Shown here: piece after piece, positions 16,175 to 26,700 of the stretch
Position numbering within the stretch: position 1 is the first letter of the stretch
How the letters are laid out: every line of letters begins with the position of its first letter
From: Methylobacterium sp. 77
GTDB taxonomy: Bacteria; Pseudomonadota; Alphaproteobacteria; Rhizobiales; Beijerinckiaceae
Direction of reading: 5' to 3'
Length of the DNA stretch: 64,000 nucleotides
Assembly: GCF_000372825.1 (NCBI RefSeq)
Contig: NZ_KB910516.1
Coordinates: forward strand, 1,768,011 to 1,832,010
Translations under genes and position numbers: made by a program
Notes under the pieces: model-generated
Seen by the model: the letters and a program-made list of their open reading frames with translations, nothing else
The model's database searches: none
Told to the model about the DNA's origin: nothing

Positions 16175-16215
16175 GAAGCCACCTCGTGGCATGCAATCCA
16201 GGGTTGAGAAACGAC

Positions 16216-16251
16216 AATGCCGGCGCTCCGTCAAGGCGGAGCGCCGGCATT
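16216..16251 (-). terminator. Terminator downstream of tuf
   Basis: A perfect 15-bp stem (AATGCCGGCGCTCCG and its complement) with a six-base loop lies 39 bp past the tuf stop. On the minus strand it is followed by GTCGTTTCTC, so termination is plausible with a weak T-tract. Confidence 0.8.
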
Positions 16252-16290
16252 ATTGTGAACAACCGGTCGTAGAGTCGCTGTGTGGCGAAC

Positions 16291-17481
<1,191 letters not shown>

Positions 17482-17665
17482 CGTCACATTCCTAAAACAA
17501 AGTCACATGAGCGGTCGCCCAGGGGGTCGTTCGAGATGTCGAGCCGGGCGAAAGACGCCGCCCGGATAGAGGCTTGGCGTCAGATGATCAAGGGACGATG
17601 GCGGCGCAGGTCGAATCGAGGCGGGATCGGGCGGCTATGCGACACGGAGCGGGCCGCCGCACCCA

Positions 17666-18271
17666 TCAGTTCTGCAGGAGCCAGGTGCCGTAGCCCTCGA
17701 TGTACCTGTCGGTCATGCGGATGGTGGGATCGGCGGGTTCGAGGGCGACGGCGACCACCGTTGAGATCCCCCCGAAGAGCGGTATCGATCGGAACGGACC
17801 CTTGTAGCTCAACAGGACCTCATCGGTCCGCTTGTCGACGAGATCGATGTCCAACTGGACCTTGACGTCCTGGTCGACGAAGATGCGTCGCGCCACCGAC
17901 GGCACGTCGAATTGCTTCAGCTTCACGACGGCCCTGACCGGTCGCGTTCCCGCCAGTTTCGACGAGACGTGCGTGGCGAACTCGGCCTTGAAGCGTTCCG
18001 TGAGGACCATCTGAAAATGGGCTCTCATCGCCGGAAACTTCGAGGCGGACTCGCTTTGCAGCCGGTCGATGGCAGCGGCGTCGAAATTCTCCGCCTTGAC
18101 GACGACGCTCTCCTCAGCGGGCCACGACCGGATGATATCGACGTTCTCGACGGTCACATCGACGATGTGAAACTGCTGAACGGTCGTGAGACTGACGGAA
18201 TGCGGCGGCGTTACGCAGGCGCCCAGCAGAAAAATGGAGAGCAACGCGAGCGCGCGAAGGGCAGACAACAT
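17666..18271 (-). CDS. Predicted lipoprotein of unknown function
   Basis: This 201-residue protein has a type II signal peptide: LALLSIFLLGAC gives lipobox LLGAC with Cys19. The mature part (~180 residues) is soluble-looking, with a mixed alpha/beta pattern and no motif I can name. It should be anchored in the envelope. It stands alone, downstream of and in the same direction as the methyltransferase gene (153-bp gap). Confidence 0.75.
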   Translation of the reverse strand: MLSALRALALLSIFLLGACVTPPHSVSLTTVQQFHIVDVTVENVDIIRSWPAEESVVVKAENFDAAAIDRLQSESASKFPAMRAHFQMVLTERFKAEFATHVSSKLAGTRPVRAVVKLKQFDVPSVARRIFVDQDVKVQLDIDLVDKRTDEVLLSYKGPFRSIPLFGGISTVVAVALEPADPTIRMTDRYIEGYGTWLLQN

Positions 18272-18424
18272 CGGAACCGGGATCCTTTTCAGACCCCGGA
18301 GCCGCTAAGGCCGCCCAGGATCATTCACAATGACCCAGCGAAGCGCCGACCGATTATCCATCGCGGTGTTGCGAAAACGACTCGCCCTTAGTTTGTGGCC
18401 CGCTGGCACTTGCAACCGTCTTAT

Positions 18425-19108
18425 TCATGCCGTCCCACAGGTCAGGAACTGCGCTCCGAGCGGCACCTGACCGAATACCTTCTCGACGCTCCGAACCCAG
18501 GGGCGCCGGAACGGGAAAGCCAGGAAGTGTCGGCTGCTTATGTCACGCAGCCCCTGCTGCGCGAGAAGCGTGCGGGTCTCGCGGGCACCGAGCAGCACGG
18601 CGTCATGATCGAAGGGGCAACGTGACACTGCGAGCCGCGTCAGCGGGTTCCACGGGTTGTGCTCGATGATCGTCACAAGCCCGCCCGGTCGGGTCACACG
18701 CCGCATCTCGACGAGCAGCCCGGAACGCTCGGCGACCGGGACGTGGTGGAAGACACAGACGGCGAGCGTCGCGTCGAAAGTCCTGTCCCCGAAGGACAAT
18801 GTGCCGCCCTGCTGGAGGCGGTAGAGGTTACTTGGGTTCTCGCTTTCCGCACGGGCCACGGATTCGGGCGACGGATCGGTGCCGGCCATCTCTGAGACGA
18901 TGCCGATGAGGCGGCGATGCAGCAGCCCGACGCCGCACCCGACATCGAGCAAGTTCGGACGCCGCGTACCGAAATGGCGCTCGAACACATCCGCCAGCAG
19001 ATCGGCCTTCGCGTCGAGGAAGAAGCCGTGTTCGAGCCCGGAGAAGGCGATCGACTCCTCGACCACCGATTCGTAGCTGGTGCGATAGGCGTCGAACGCG
19101 CTGGTCAT
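18425..19108 (-). CDS. Class I SAM-dependent methyltransferase
   Basis: This 227-residue protein starts MTSAFDAYRTSYESVVEESI. The SAM-binding motif I is NLLDVGCGVGLLHRRL (~residues 58-73). Motif II is the FDATLAVCVFHHVP segment and motif III is RVTRPGGLVTIIEH, typical of UbiE/Methyltransf_11 folds. Its ATG overlaps the stop of the glycosyltransferase gene (ATGA, 19105-19108), so the two are coupled. They may modify the same polyprenyl-linked sugar or lipid. The longer ORF frame upstream of 19108 is a shadow of the glycosyltransferase. Confidence 0.85.
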   Translation of the reverse strand: MTSAFDAYRTSYESVVEESIAFSGLEHGFFLDAKADLLADVFERHFGTRRPNLLDVGCGVGLLHRRLIGIVSEMAGTDPSPESVARAESENPSNLYRLQQGGTLSFGDRTFDATLAVCVFHHVPVAERSGLLVEMRRVTRPGGLVTIIEHNPWNPLTRLAVSRCPFDHDAVLLGARETRTLLAQQGLRDISSRHFLAFPFRRPWVRSVEKVFGQVPLGAQFLTCGTA

Positions 19109-20103
19109 GCCGCGATCCTCGATCCTGAGGCTCGTCCGTCCTCGGGGAAGCCAACCTCCCGGCCGACGACGTAGAGCGGACGCTGCTTCACCTCGGTGTG
19201 GATGCGCCCGACATAGAGGCCGACGATGCCGGTCATCAGCAGGTTCATGCCAGCGAGGAACGAGACGAGGACGACGATCGAGGCCCAGCCGGTGACGAGG
19301 GTCGGGTCGTAGAGCGCGCGCAAAGCGATGTAGAGGCCGTAGGCCAATGCGCCGAGGGAGACGCCCGTCCCGGCCCAGAGGGCGAAGCGGAGGGGCACGT
19401 CGGAAAAGCCGACGATGCCGTCGAAGGCGAGCCGCAGCATCTTCGACCAGCCATACTTGGTTTGGCCGGCGGTGCGGGAGAGGCGGTGGAACGGCACGGC
19501 AGTCTGGCGGAATCCCATCCAGCTGAACATGCCGCGCACGAAGCGGTCCCGTTCGGGCATGGCGAGGAAGGCATCGAGGGCCTTCCGGTCGACCAGACGG
19601 AAATCGCCGACATCGGCCGGGATGTCGATGGCGGTGAGGGCGCGGATGAGGCGGTAGAACAGGCCGGCGGTCCAGCGTTTGAACCGGCTCTCGCCTTCGC
19701 GGCTCAGGCGCTTGGCATAGACGATCTCGTAGCCCTCCCGCCATTTGGCGGCGAGATCGAGCACGACCTCCGGCGGATCCTGAAGGTCGGCATCCATCAC
19801 CACCACGGCGGCGCCGGAGGCGCGCTCCATGCCTGCGGTGATAGCGACCTGATGGCCGAAGTTCCGCGACAGGGCGAGATAGCGGTATCGCGGGTCGTCT
19901 TTGGCGCGACCGGCCGCGACGATGCCGGTTGTGTCCGTACTGCCATCATCGACGAGGATGACCTCCGCCGGCCCGTCGAGCTTGGCGAGAAGCTGGTCGA
20001 GGCGGTGCAGCAGCAGCGGGAGCACGGCCTCCTCGTTGAAGACGGGGACGACGAGGCTGTAGGTCGGCGTACCGATCTGCGCGGGAGGAGAGATCACGGT
20101 CAT
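19105..20103 (-). CDS. Family 2 glycosyltransferase (GtrB/DPM1-like) with two C-terminal TM helices
   Basis: This 332-residue protein has a GT-A catalytic domain. The N-terminal beta strand is YSLVVPVFNEEAVLPLLLHR. DDGSTDTTG and the metal-binding MDADLQDPPE follow, then GDFRLVDRKALDAF. Two membrane helices lie at about residues 235-260 and 270-300. This is the architecture of bactoprenyl-phosphate or dolichyl-phosphate glycosyltransferases, which make polyprenyl-P-sugar. Start codons at 20103 and 20154 are both in frame; neither has a strong SD, so the N-terminus is uncertain by 17 residues. Confidence 0.88.
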   Translation of the reverse strand: MTVISPPAQIGTPTYSLVVPVFNEEAVLPLLLHRLDQLLAKLDGPAEVILVDDGSTDTTGIVAAGRAKDDPRYRYLALSRNFGHQVAITAGMERASGAAVVVMDADLQDPPEVVLDLAAKWREGYEIVYAKRLSREGESRFKRWTAGLFYRLIRALTAIDIPADVGDFRLVDRKALDAFLAMPERDRFVRGMFSWMGFRQTAVPFHRLSRTAGQTKYGWSKMLRLAFDGIVGFSDVPLRFALWAGTGVSLGALAYGLYIALRALYDPTLVTGWASIVVLVSFLAGMNLLMTGIVGLYVGRIHTEVKQRPLYVVGREVGFPEDGRASGSRIAA

Positions 20104-20237
20104 GCGTGGCGCCAACGGACGACAGGTCCGGTTGGCTGAACGGTAGCGAGTCATGATTAAGGCGGTTTTAACCGACGGGGCCGCTTGCCATGGGGAGAGC
20201 AACCTCCCCGCCCCCAGAGGCAGCCGGCCTCGCCCGG

Positions 20238-20936
20238 TTACGGGCCGGCTTCCGCTTTCGTGTCGCCTCGCAGCCGTCGGGATCGGGCTGTCCGGTCGAG
20301 GAGGCGACCGCCAAGGAGACCGTTGAGCCCGACCACGAGGAGGACGGCCACGAGATGCACCGCCAGATCCGTAGCCGTGGCATCGTGAGGGTGGAAGGGC
20401 ACCAGAAGCGCAGCCGCGGCCGCTGCAGCCGCGAGACCGCCCAGCGCTGCCGTCAGGTTCGGGTTCAACGGACAGGCCCGGCGCAGCATCAGCACCAGCA
20501 GGATGGAGAGGGGCAGCGAAACGCCCATCAGGAAGACGAAGCATCCTCGCATCTCCTCCGGTTCGGCCAGGTTTGAGGCCGGAGCGAGCCAGGACCGCAG
20601 GCAGCCGAGCCCGCTGACTCCGATCCAGAGTACGAGCGGAGGGACAGGCAGCAGCGCCCAGGCATTGCTGCGCCCCGGCACGCTGCTTTGGAAGGCGGCA
20701 ATGGCTGCCGCTACGCTGGTCAACATCGCGCCGACCGCGGCATAGCGCAGATCCGGAACGCCGAGACGGACCTGTAGATCGGCGGTATCGGACAGGGGCA
20801 TCAAGAGGATCCCCAGCGCGAGTACGGCTGAAGACCACGCCAAAGCCCGCCATCCGGGGCCGGGCAGCCGGCGGACTGGCGCGAGGGACCGGGCCAGATC
20901 CTCGACGAGATGTTCATGGCTGGCCGGATCAGACAT
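20238..20936 (-). CDS. NrsF-type (DUF1109) membrane anti-sigma factor
   Basis: This 232-residue protein has a ~45-residue cytosolic N-terminus (MSDPASHEHLVEDLARSLAP) and six hydrophobic helices. That is the topology of DUF1109/NrsF anti-sigma factors, which sequester ECF sigma factors at the membrane. Its start overlaps the end of the ECF sigma gene by 8 bases, the standard sigma/anti-sigma arrangement. The start at 20936 was chosen over an in-frame upstream ATG (20969) because it matches family N-termini. Confidence 0.85.
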   Translation of the reverse strand: MSDPASHEHLVEDLARSLAPVRRLPGPGWRALAWSSAVLALGILLMPLSDTADLQVRLGVPDLRYAAVGAMLTSVAAAIAAFQSSVPGRSNAWALLPVPPLVLWIGVSGLGCLRSWLAPASNLAEPEEMRGCFVFLMGVSLPLSILLVLMLRRACPLNPNLTAALGGLAAAAAAAALLVPFHPHDATATDLAVHLVAVLLVVGLNGLLGGRLLDRTARSRRLRGDTKAEAGP

Positions 20937-21591
20937 CCGTACCCTCCTTGCTGGATGAGAGAGAGGCACGCAGGGCCTTGAGAGCCCGGTGAAAATTGAC
21001 CTTCAGCGCCCCTTTCGTCCGTCCGGTGAGGACCGAGGCCTCGTCCAGCGACAACTCCCGGAGAGCGATATGCTCGATCGCCTCTCGCTGACCCGCCGGG
21101 AGATGCGCGACGGCCTCCGCGACCATCCGCCGACGGTCGAGAAGGTCCAAGTCGTGTCCCGGCCGAGGGCCGTCATCCGCGTGCGCCTCATAGGCGATGG
21201 GATCGTGGACCTCGCGCGGACGGCGCCCCCCATGGCGCATGGCATCGACGGCGCGTCGATGGGTGATCGCGCGGAGCCAGGGCAAGAATGGTCGGGTCGG
21301 ATCGTAGGTCGCCCGCGCCCGATGGATCGTGAGCAATGTGTCCTGGACCACGTCGTCGAGGCCTGAACCCTGGACGCCCTTGGCCCTCGCCATCGCCGAA
21401 ATAACGGGAACGCAATCGCGTAGGAGTGCTCGATAGGCTGCGGCATCACCGTTCTGGGCTGCCTGCATGGCGGCGGACAGAGCGGTCTCGCCTGACGATG
21501 CCATCGATCGAATCGGCATGGGAGCAATGCTTCCGGAAGCCATGGAACGACCCGGCAGGCTGCGCGAGGGCAACGCTTGCACCGTGTTCAT
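20929..21591 (-). CDS. ECF-family RNA polymerase sigma factor
   Basis: Region 2 contains LDDVVQDTLLTIHRARATYD and PFLPWLRAITHRRAVDAMRH. Region 4 contains LPAGQREAIEHIALRELSLD and the helix-turn-helix GRTKGALKVNFHRALKALRA. The start at 21591 (MNTVQALPSRSL) lies 10 bases after the stop of a tiny upstream ORF and gives 220 residues. An ATG at 21504 would remove a 29-residue poorly conserved N-terminus but has no SD. It is co-directional with the NrsF anti-sigma gene and likely autoregulated. Confidence 0.9.
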   Translation of the reverse strand: MNTVQALPSRSLPGRSMASGSIAPMPIRSMASSGETALSAAMQAAQNGDAAAYRALLRDCVPVISAMARAKGVQGSGLDDVVQDTLLTIHRARATYDPTRPFLPWLRAITHRRAVDAMRHGGRRPREVHDPIAYEAHADDGPRPGHDLDLLDRRRMVAEAVAHLPAGQREAIEHIALRELSLDEASVLTGRTKGALKVNFHRALKALRASLSSSKEGTDV

Positions 21592-21601
21592 GGTGGAAGA
21601 C

Positions 21602-21706
21602 CTACTTCTTCGCTGGTCCATTGGCCATGGGGACAGCGGCAAGCACCGAGTTCGCCATGACGAGCCCGAAGCCGCCAAATGAAACGATGCGGGTGAGCGC
21701 GCTCAT
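21602..21706 (-). CDS. Tiny exported or membrane peptide in front of the ECF sigma gene
   Basis: This 34-codon ORF (start MSALTRIVSFGGFGLVMANS, then VLAAVPMANGPAKK) has an excellent AAGGAG site 7 bases upstream, better than that of the sigma gene it precedes. The hydrophobic core with Ala-x-Ala near the end resembles a signal peptide. It ends 10 bases before the sigma ATG, so its translation could couple to or control the sigma gene. No family recognised. Confidence 0.55.
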   Translation of the reverse strand: MSALTRIVSFGGFGLVMANSVLAAVPMANGPAKK

Positions 21707-22004
21707 GCAAGTTGCTCCTTCATCGATGCGCCAGTTTTCTTCGTGGCGGTACGGGAAGGGTTTCGGCGGGAGACCGCTTGCGGTTACGCGCCTCTGGAAA
21801 AATTGTCGTCGCGGCCCGGTCTTCGGCCGACACGAGGTCAGACGCCGCACCCAATCGCAGCGCGGATAGAGGCCTGCCATGGGGCACTAAGAGAGAACCA
21901 TAAGAATTTTCCAAGTTCTCCCTGGCGACGCGCGCAACGCCCGACCGATCGGGCAGGCTCACTGAGACTTGGTTTGAGGTTGCCCCGGACCGGAGACCGG
22001 GGCT

Positions 22005-23489
22005 TCAGCTTCGCCGGGCGATGTCGGGCAGCAGGCCCGCCGTGACGGTGAGGCGGGCGATGGCGGCGAAGCGGGTGGTCCCGGCCTCGACCTCCTCGAT
22101 GGAGGCCAGGATCAGGCGGCGCCGCGTGAGCAGGACGTCGTCGATCGGGATCAGGCCGATGCCGTACTGATCGAGCTTGGTCGCATAGGCCGTGCGCAGG
22201 GCGACGATCTTGCGCCGGGCGAGCTGCCCGCGCTTGGCCGAGGCCTCGATATCCGCCCAGTCGAGGCGCAATTGCGTCGTGACCTTCCGGTCCTCCTCAA
22301 TGGCCCGGTACATCGCGGCCTCCGCGAAGGCCCCCGCCTCCCGGATGTCGGCCACGGTTCCGAGGTCGACGATGGGCATGTTGAGTTGCAGGCCCACGGT
22401 CCAGCCCTGGGGCGCGCTGAAGCTGCGGTAATTCTGCGAGAGTCGGTAATCGGCCTTGAAATCGACCCGGGGCAGGTAGCGCCCGATGGTGGCGTCGCGG
22501 GCTTCCGATGCGGCGTTGTATCGGTGCCAGCTGGCCTGGAGGCCGGCATTGCGGGTGCGCACCAGCCGGATCAGGCCGTCGAGCCCCCAGCGCGGCACGG
22601 ATTCGAGATCGGGCAGGACGAAGCGGCCGGGAGACGCCTGCCGCAGCTGGCCCGCGAGCACGACCTGGGATTTCTCGGCCGAGGTCTGCGCCGCGACCAG
22701 GGTGCGGGCGATGTCGGCGAGTTCGGCTTCCAGGTCGGCGATGTCGCCCTCGTTGGCATGGCCGGATTCGACGCGGGCGCGGACGGCCCGGCGGACCCGC
22801 ACCAGATCGCGAAAGCTCTCTTCCAGCAGCCGCGACTGGCGCCTGGCGAAGTCGAGTTCGATCGCCGCGTTCATGGTGTCGAGGGCGACCGTCTCCTTGG
22901 TGCGGCGGACATCGGCGGCGGCGGCCAGGACCGCGTTCTCGGCGCTGTTCTTGTTGAACCAGCGCTGGCCTCCATCGAGCAGCGGAAGGCCGATCGACAG
23001 CGTGGCGGTCTTGCCGGGATCCTCGAAGGAGGGCGAGGCGAACGGATCGCGCCCGATCCAGGCATTGCCCGAGACCACCGGCGCGAAGGCGGCCCAGGCC
23101 TTTCCGACCCGCGCCTCGGCCGCCCCCTTCTCGGCGATGGCGCCGCGCACCAGGGGGCTCTCGTCGATGGCGAGCGAGACGGTATCGAGCAGGATGGCGG
23201 TCTCCCCCCTGGCCCCGCCGCGCGGCAGGCGGACGGGCGGCATCGCCCACAGCGCCCGTGCCTCGTCGGGCACGAAGGCCGCCGTTTCAGGGGCGGTGCC
23301 CTCCAGCCCCGCGCGGATCGACGGCCGCAGGCCGATGGCGGCGGGGGTGTCCAGGCCTTCGGTGATCGAGGAGCGCAGCCCGAGGAATGCCGGGGCCGCC
23401 TCCCCGGCGAGCACCGGGCCGGCGAAACCCGAAACGGCCAAGCTGGAGACAGCGAGGAGGCAACCGGCGAGGCGGGCGAGCGGAGGCAT
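22005..23489 (-). CDS. TolC-like outer membrane factor of the type I secretion system
   Basis: This 494-residue protein has a signal peptide (MPPLARLAGCLLAVSSLAVS) followed by ~90 variable residues. The OEP/TolC core, long amphipathic helices, runs from about residue 110 to the end. It should form the outer-membrane tunnel for the exporter encoded upstream. Its ATG lies 2 bases past the adaptor stop, and an in-frame GTG at 23495 overlaps that stop, so the two are coupled. The frame upstream of 23495 belongs to a shadow ORF. Confidence 0.85.
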   Translation of the reverse strand: MPPLARLAGCLLAVSSLAVSGFAGPVLAGEAAPAFLGLRSSITEGLDTPAAIGLRPSIRAGLEGTAPETAAFVPDEARALWAMPPVRLPRGGARGETAILLDTVSLAIDESPLVRGAIAEKGAAEARVGKAWAAFAPVVSGNAWIGRDPFASPSFEDPGKTATLSIGLPLLDGGQRWFNKNSAENAVLAAAADVRRTKETVALDTMNAAIELDFARRQSRLLEESFRDLVRVRRAVRARVESGHANEGDIADLEAELADIARTLVAAQTSAEKSQVVLAGQLRQASPGRFVLPDLESVPRWGLDGLIRLVRTRNAGLQASWHRYNAASEARDATIGRYLPRVDFKADYRLSQNYRSFSAPQGWTVGLQLNMPIVDLGTVADIREAGAFAEAAMYRAIEEDRKVTTQLRLDWADIEASAKRGQLARRKIVALRTAYATKLDQYGIGLIPIDDVLLTRRRLILASIEEVEAGTTRFAAIARLTVTAGLLPDIARRS

Positions 23490-23491
23490 CC

Positions 23492-24877
23492 TCACAGCTC
23501 CCGGAAGCTGCGGCCGAGGCTGTCGACCAGCGGCCGGAGCAGGTAGGAGGCGAAGGTGCGGCTCTCGCCCTCGATATAGGCCTGACCGACCATGCCGGCC
23601 CCCAGCAGCGCCCGGCCGGGATAATCCTGGGTGTTCAGGCGGATTTCGACGGCGAAGTAATGCTGGCCCGTCTTCTCGTCGATGGTGGCGTCGGCATCGA
23701 CGCGGGTGACCTCGGCCGGCACGTCGTCGTAGATGCGGGCGTTCAGGGCCGAGATCTTCACCCGCGCCGGTTGGCCCGGTTTGACATGGGTGATGTCGGT
23801 CGGCGGGATGCGCGCCTTGAAGGCGAGTTCGCTGCCCAGCGGCACGATCTGCGCCAGCACCTCGCCGGCCGCCACGACGCCGCCCACGGTGGTGTGCTTC
23901 GAATGCACGACGGTGCCCGCCACGGGCGCGCGCACGTCGGTGGCCCGGACCGCCTGCTCGGCGGCGCGGATCTGGTCGGACAATTGCCCGATCTCGGCGA
24001 TGACTTCGGTGAGCTTTCCGGAGGTCTGGCGCTGGTCGGCGAGGCGGGCCAGCCGGACGCGGGACTGCGTCTCGTCGACCTCGTCGGCGATGGCGCGCTC
24101 CTCCGCTTGCAGGTTGGCGCGCTCGGCCCGGCGACCGAGCAGCTGGTCCTCGGCATCCCACAGCACCTTGCGGGCGAGATGGCCGCGATTGGCGACGGGG
24201 CGCATCGCGGTAACCTGCCGGTCGAGGGCCGCCAGCTGGGCGCTCACCGCGGCGAGGCGCTCGGTGATGCCCTCCCGCCGCCGCCGCAGGGCGTCCCGGC
24301 GGGCGAGCATGGCCGCGACCTCGGCCTGGGCCGCGCCGCGCCCGCGCTCGAACTCGCGCTGCTGCTCGGCCAGCAACTGCGCCTCCGGCCGCGCCTCGCT
24401 TGAGGCGGACAGGGCCGCGACCTGGACCGGCGGGGGCTCGCCCACGGCCCGGCGCAGGCCGAGGAGGTTGAAGGAACCCTGCAAGGCGCCCTCCCCTCCG
24501 GCGGCGTAGGCGTTCTCGGCTTCGAGGCGCTGGCGCATCGCGTCGAGGATCGCGAGGCGCCCCTTGAAGCGGGTCAGCTCCGCCTGGTCGTGGACCGGAT
24601 CGAGGCGCAGCACGGTGCCGCCGGAGGCGACCACCTCGCCATCGCGGGCCTGGATCTCGGTGATGACGCCGCCGACCCGGTGCTGAAGCGCCTTGTTCTG
24701 GCCCGTGGCGATGACGACGCCGTCGGAGACCACTGCCGAGCCGATCGGGAACAGGACCGACCAGGCCACGAACAGGGCGCCGGCGCCGAGCAGGAGATGG
24801 CTGGCAGGGCCGAGGATGTCGCGCGCCTCCGTGGGAACGCCCTCGGCCCAGCTGCCACGCATGTCGTCAGGTGGCAT
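23492..24877 (-). CDS. HlyD/PrtE-type periplasmic adaptor of type I secretion
   Basis: This 461-residue membrane fusion protein has a short cytosolic N-terminus and one TM helix (LLLGAGALFVAWSVLFPIGS, ~residues 28-47). A split biotinyl-lipoyl domain follows (VGGVITEIQARDGEVVASGG, and ATDVRAPVAGTVVHS later). Long coiled-coil helices occupy residues ~130-290, and the C-terminal beta barrel is HlyD_D23-like. It bridges the ABC exporter and the TolC-like protein, both encoded in the same operon. Confidence 0.9.
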   Translation of the reverse strand: MPPDDMRGSWAEGVPTEARDILGPASHLLLGAGALFVAWSVLFPIGSAVVSDGVVIATGQNKALQHRVGGVITEIQARDGEVVASGGTVLRLDPVHDQAELTRFKGRLAILDAMRQRLEAENAYAAGGEGALQGSFNLLGLRRAVGEPPPVQVAALSASSEARPEAQLLAEQQREFERGRGAAQAEVAAMLARRDALRRRREGITERLAAVSAQLAALDRQVTAMRPVANRGHLARKVLWDAEDQLLGRRAERANLQAEERAIADEVDETQSRVRLARLADQRQTSGKLTEVIAEIGQLSDQIRAAEQAVRATDVRAPVAGTVVHSKHTTVGGVVAAGEVLAQIVPLGSELAFKARIPPTDITHVKPGQPARVKISALNARIYDDVPAEVTRVDADATIDEKTGQHYFAVEIRLNTQDYPGRALLGAGMVGQAYIEGESRTFASYLLRPLVDSLGRSFREL

Positions 24878-24999
24878 CGTGCAACGGCCTTCTGTCCGGC
24901 GCCGCGCTCGGGGCGGCCGCCCGTGATTCGGGGTGACGTTCGGAACCCGGCCGCACGCGTCCAGGGCATCGCGGGCGCTGGTCCGCGCCCCTCGACAAG

Positions 25000-26700
25000 T
25001 CAGGCCGCGCAGGCCGGCTGCGACGCCGGATCGGGCGGGGATTCGGGCTGCGGCACCGGGGCGGCTTGCAGGGTGAGCGGTTGAAGCCGGCCCTCCGCGA
25101 TGGTGTAGGCCCGGTTCACCACCCGCAGGATCGAGGTCCGATGGGCCGCGATCACCACCGCCGCCCCGCGCCGCCGCGCCTCGATCACGGCGGCCAGGAG
25201 CGCGGTCTCGCCCTGCTGGTCGAGGCTGGCATTGGGCTCGTCGAGGACGAGGATGCGCGGATCGCCGTAGAGGGCGCGGGCGAGCGCGATCTTCTGCTTC
25301 TGCCCGCCCGAGAGCGCGAAGGCCTGGTTGCCCACGGAGGTGCGGTAGCCGTCCGGCAGCGCCACGATGAGGTCGTGGGCATGGGCGCTCTTGGCCGCCG
25401 CGACGATCTTTTCCTCGGTGGCGTCGGGATCGAAGCGCGCGATGTTGAGGGCGATGGAGCCGGGGAAGAACTCGATGTCCTGCGGCATGTAGCCGACGGT
25501 CCGGCCCCACTGGCCCGAGGACCAGATCTCCTGCTCGATCCCGTCCACCGAGGCCGTGCCGAGGGTCGGGGTGATGGCGCCGACCATGATCCGGATCAGG
25601 GTGGATTTCCCCGCCCCCGTGGCCCCCGTGACCAGCACGGCCTCGCCGGGGGCGATGCGGAGACTGACGTCGGTGAGGATGCGGCGGTCTGGCTTGTCCG
25701 GATCGGGTGCATAGGCGACCTGATCGAGGGCGAGCCAGCCCTCCGGGTCGGGCAGGGTCATCCGGGCCTGGATCGTCTTGTCAGGCCCGGTCAGCACCTC
25801 GATGTCGCGGATCGCCGCGAGGCCGCGCGAGATCTGCTCCCAGCCGCCGATGACCTGATCGATCGGCGTGAAGGCTTTGCCCGAGACCATGGAGGACATG
25901 AAGATCATGCCCGCCGACATGTCGGCGTGCAGCACCAGGAACGCGCCCCAGGCCATCATCAGCACCTGAAGGCTCTGGCGGAACCCCTTGCTGATGGCCT
26001 GATAACGGGCGGATTTGGCCCCGGCCGTCTCGCATTCGGTGAGGATGAGGGCGGTCTTCCGTCCCCACAATGTCAGGAAGGTCGAGAGCATGCCGTGGGC
26101 GCGCAGATCCTCGACCCGCTGGAAGGCGCCCTGCGCGAAGCCGGTGGCATCGTTCTCGGCCTGCCGGCTGCGCTCGCGCTCGGCCTCCGTGGCGCTGATG
26201 TTGAGCCAGCTGAGGGCGCCGAGAACCACGATGCCGAGCACGGTGAGCAGGCCGAGGCTCCAGTGCAGCACCGTCATGATCAGCACGTAGAACGGGATGA
26301 ACGGCACGTCGAACAGGGCGACGAAGGTGCGCCCGCCGATGAAGCTGCGCGCCGCCGAGAGGTCGCGCAGGACCTTGCCGGACTTCTGGCTGGCTTTCGG
26401 ATCGGCGGCGAGGCGCGCGAAGAGCTTCGGCGCCACCGAGACCGTGTAGCGGGCGGCCGCCCGGACCGCGAGACGTCCCCGCACCGCGTCGGCCAATCCC
26501 CAGACGATCAGGGCCAGGATCACGATGAGCGTCAGATAAACCAGCGTCGAGACGGACCGCGAGGCCAGAACGCGGTCGTATACCTGCAGCATGTGCAGCG
26601 ACGGAGCGATGACGAGCAGGTTAGCGATGATCGAATACAAGAACAGGGCGCGCATGTGCGGCCAAAGGCTTCCCATCATCGCCCGTGCGGCTGCCATCAT
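25000..26700 (-). CDS. Type I secretion ABC transporter (PrtD/HasD-like permease-ATPase fusion)
   Basis: This 566-residue half-transporter has an N-terminal membrane domain of about six helices (residues ~10-300), then a nucleotide-binding domain. Walker A is GATGAGKST (~356-364), the signature is LSGGQKQKIALARAL (~457) and Walker B is ILVLDEP. There is no C39 peptidase or CLD domain, as in PrtD-type exporters of RTX substrates. The start at 26700 (second ATG of MCTMM) is placed 8 bases after AAGGA. The obvious substrate is the giant divergent gene at 27600. It heads the ABC-HlyD-TolC operon. Confidence 0.9.
   Translation of the reverse strand: MMAAARAMMGSLWPHMRALFLYSIIANLLVIAPSLHMLQVYDRVLASRSVSTLVYLTLIVILALIVWGLADAVRGRLAVRAAARYTVSVAPKLFARLAADPKASQKSGKVLRDLSAARSFIGGRTFVALFDVPFIPFYVLIMTVLHWSLGLLTVLGIVVLGALSWLNISATEAERERSRQAENDATGFAQGAFQRVEDLRAHGMLSTFLTLWGRKTALILTECETAGAKSARYQAISKGFRQSLQVLMMAWGAFLVLHADMSAGMIFMSSMVSGKAFTPIDQVIGGWEQISRGLAAIRDIEVLTGPDKTIQARMTLPDPEGWLALDQVAYAPDPDKPDRRILTDVSLRIAPGEAVLVTGATGAGKSTLIRIMVGAITPTLGTASVDGIEQEIWSSGQWGRTVGYMPQDIEFFPGSIALNIARFDPDATEEKIVAAAKSAHAHDLIVALPDGYRTSVGNQAFALSGGQKQKIALARALYGDPRILVLDEPNASLDQQGETALLAAVIEARRRGAAVVIAAHRTSILRVVNRAYTIAEGRLQPLTLQAAPVPQPESPPDPASQPACAA

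Noticed and set aside
18425..19744. A 439-codon single frame covering the methyltransferase
   Set aside because: Everything upstream of 19108 is the glycosyltransferase gene read in the wrong frame; the methyltransferase starts at 19108.
22005..24161. A 718-codon single frame covering the TolC-like gene
   Set aside because: The part above 23495 is out-of-frame adaptor sequence; a signal peptide at 23489 marks the real start.
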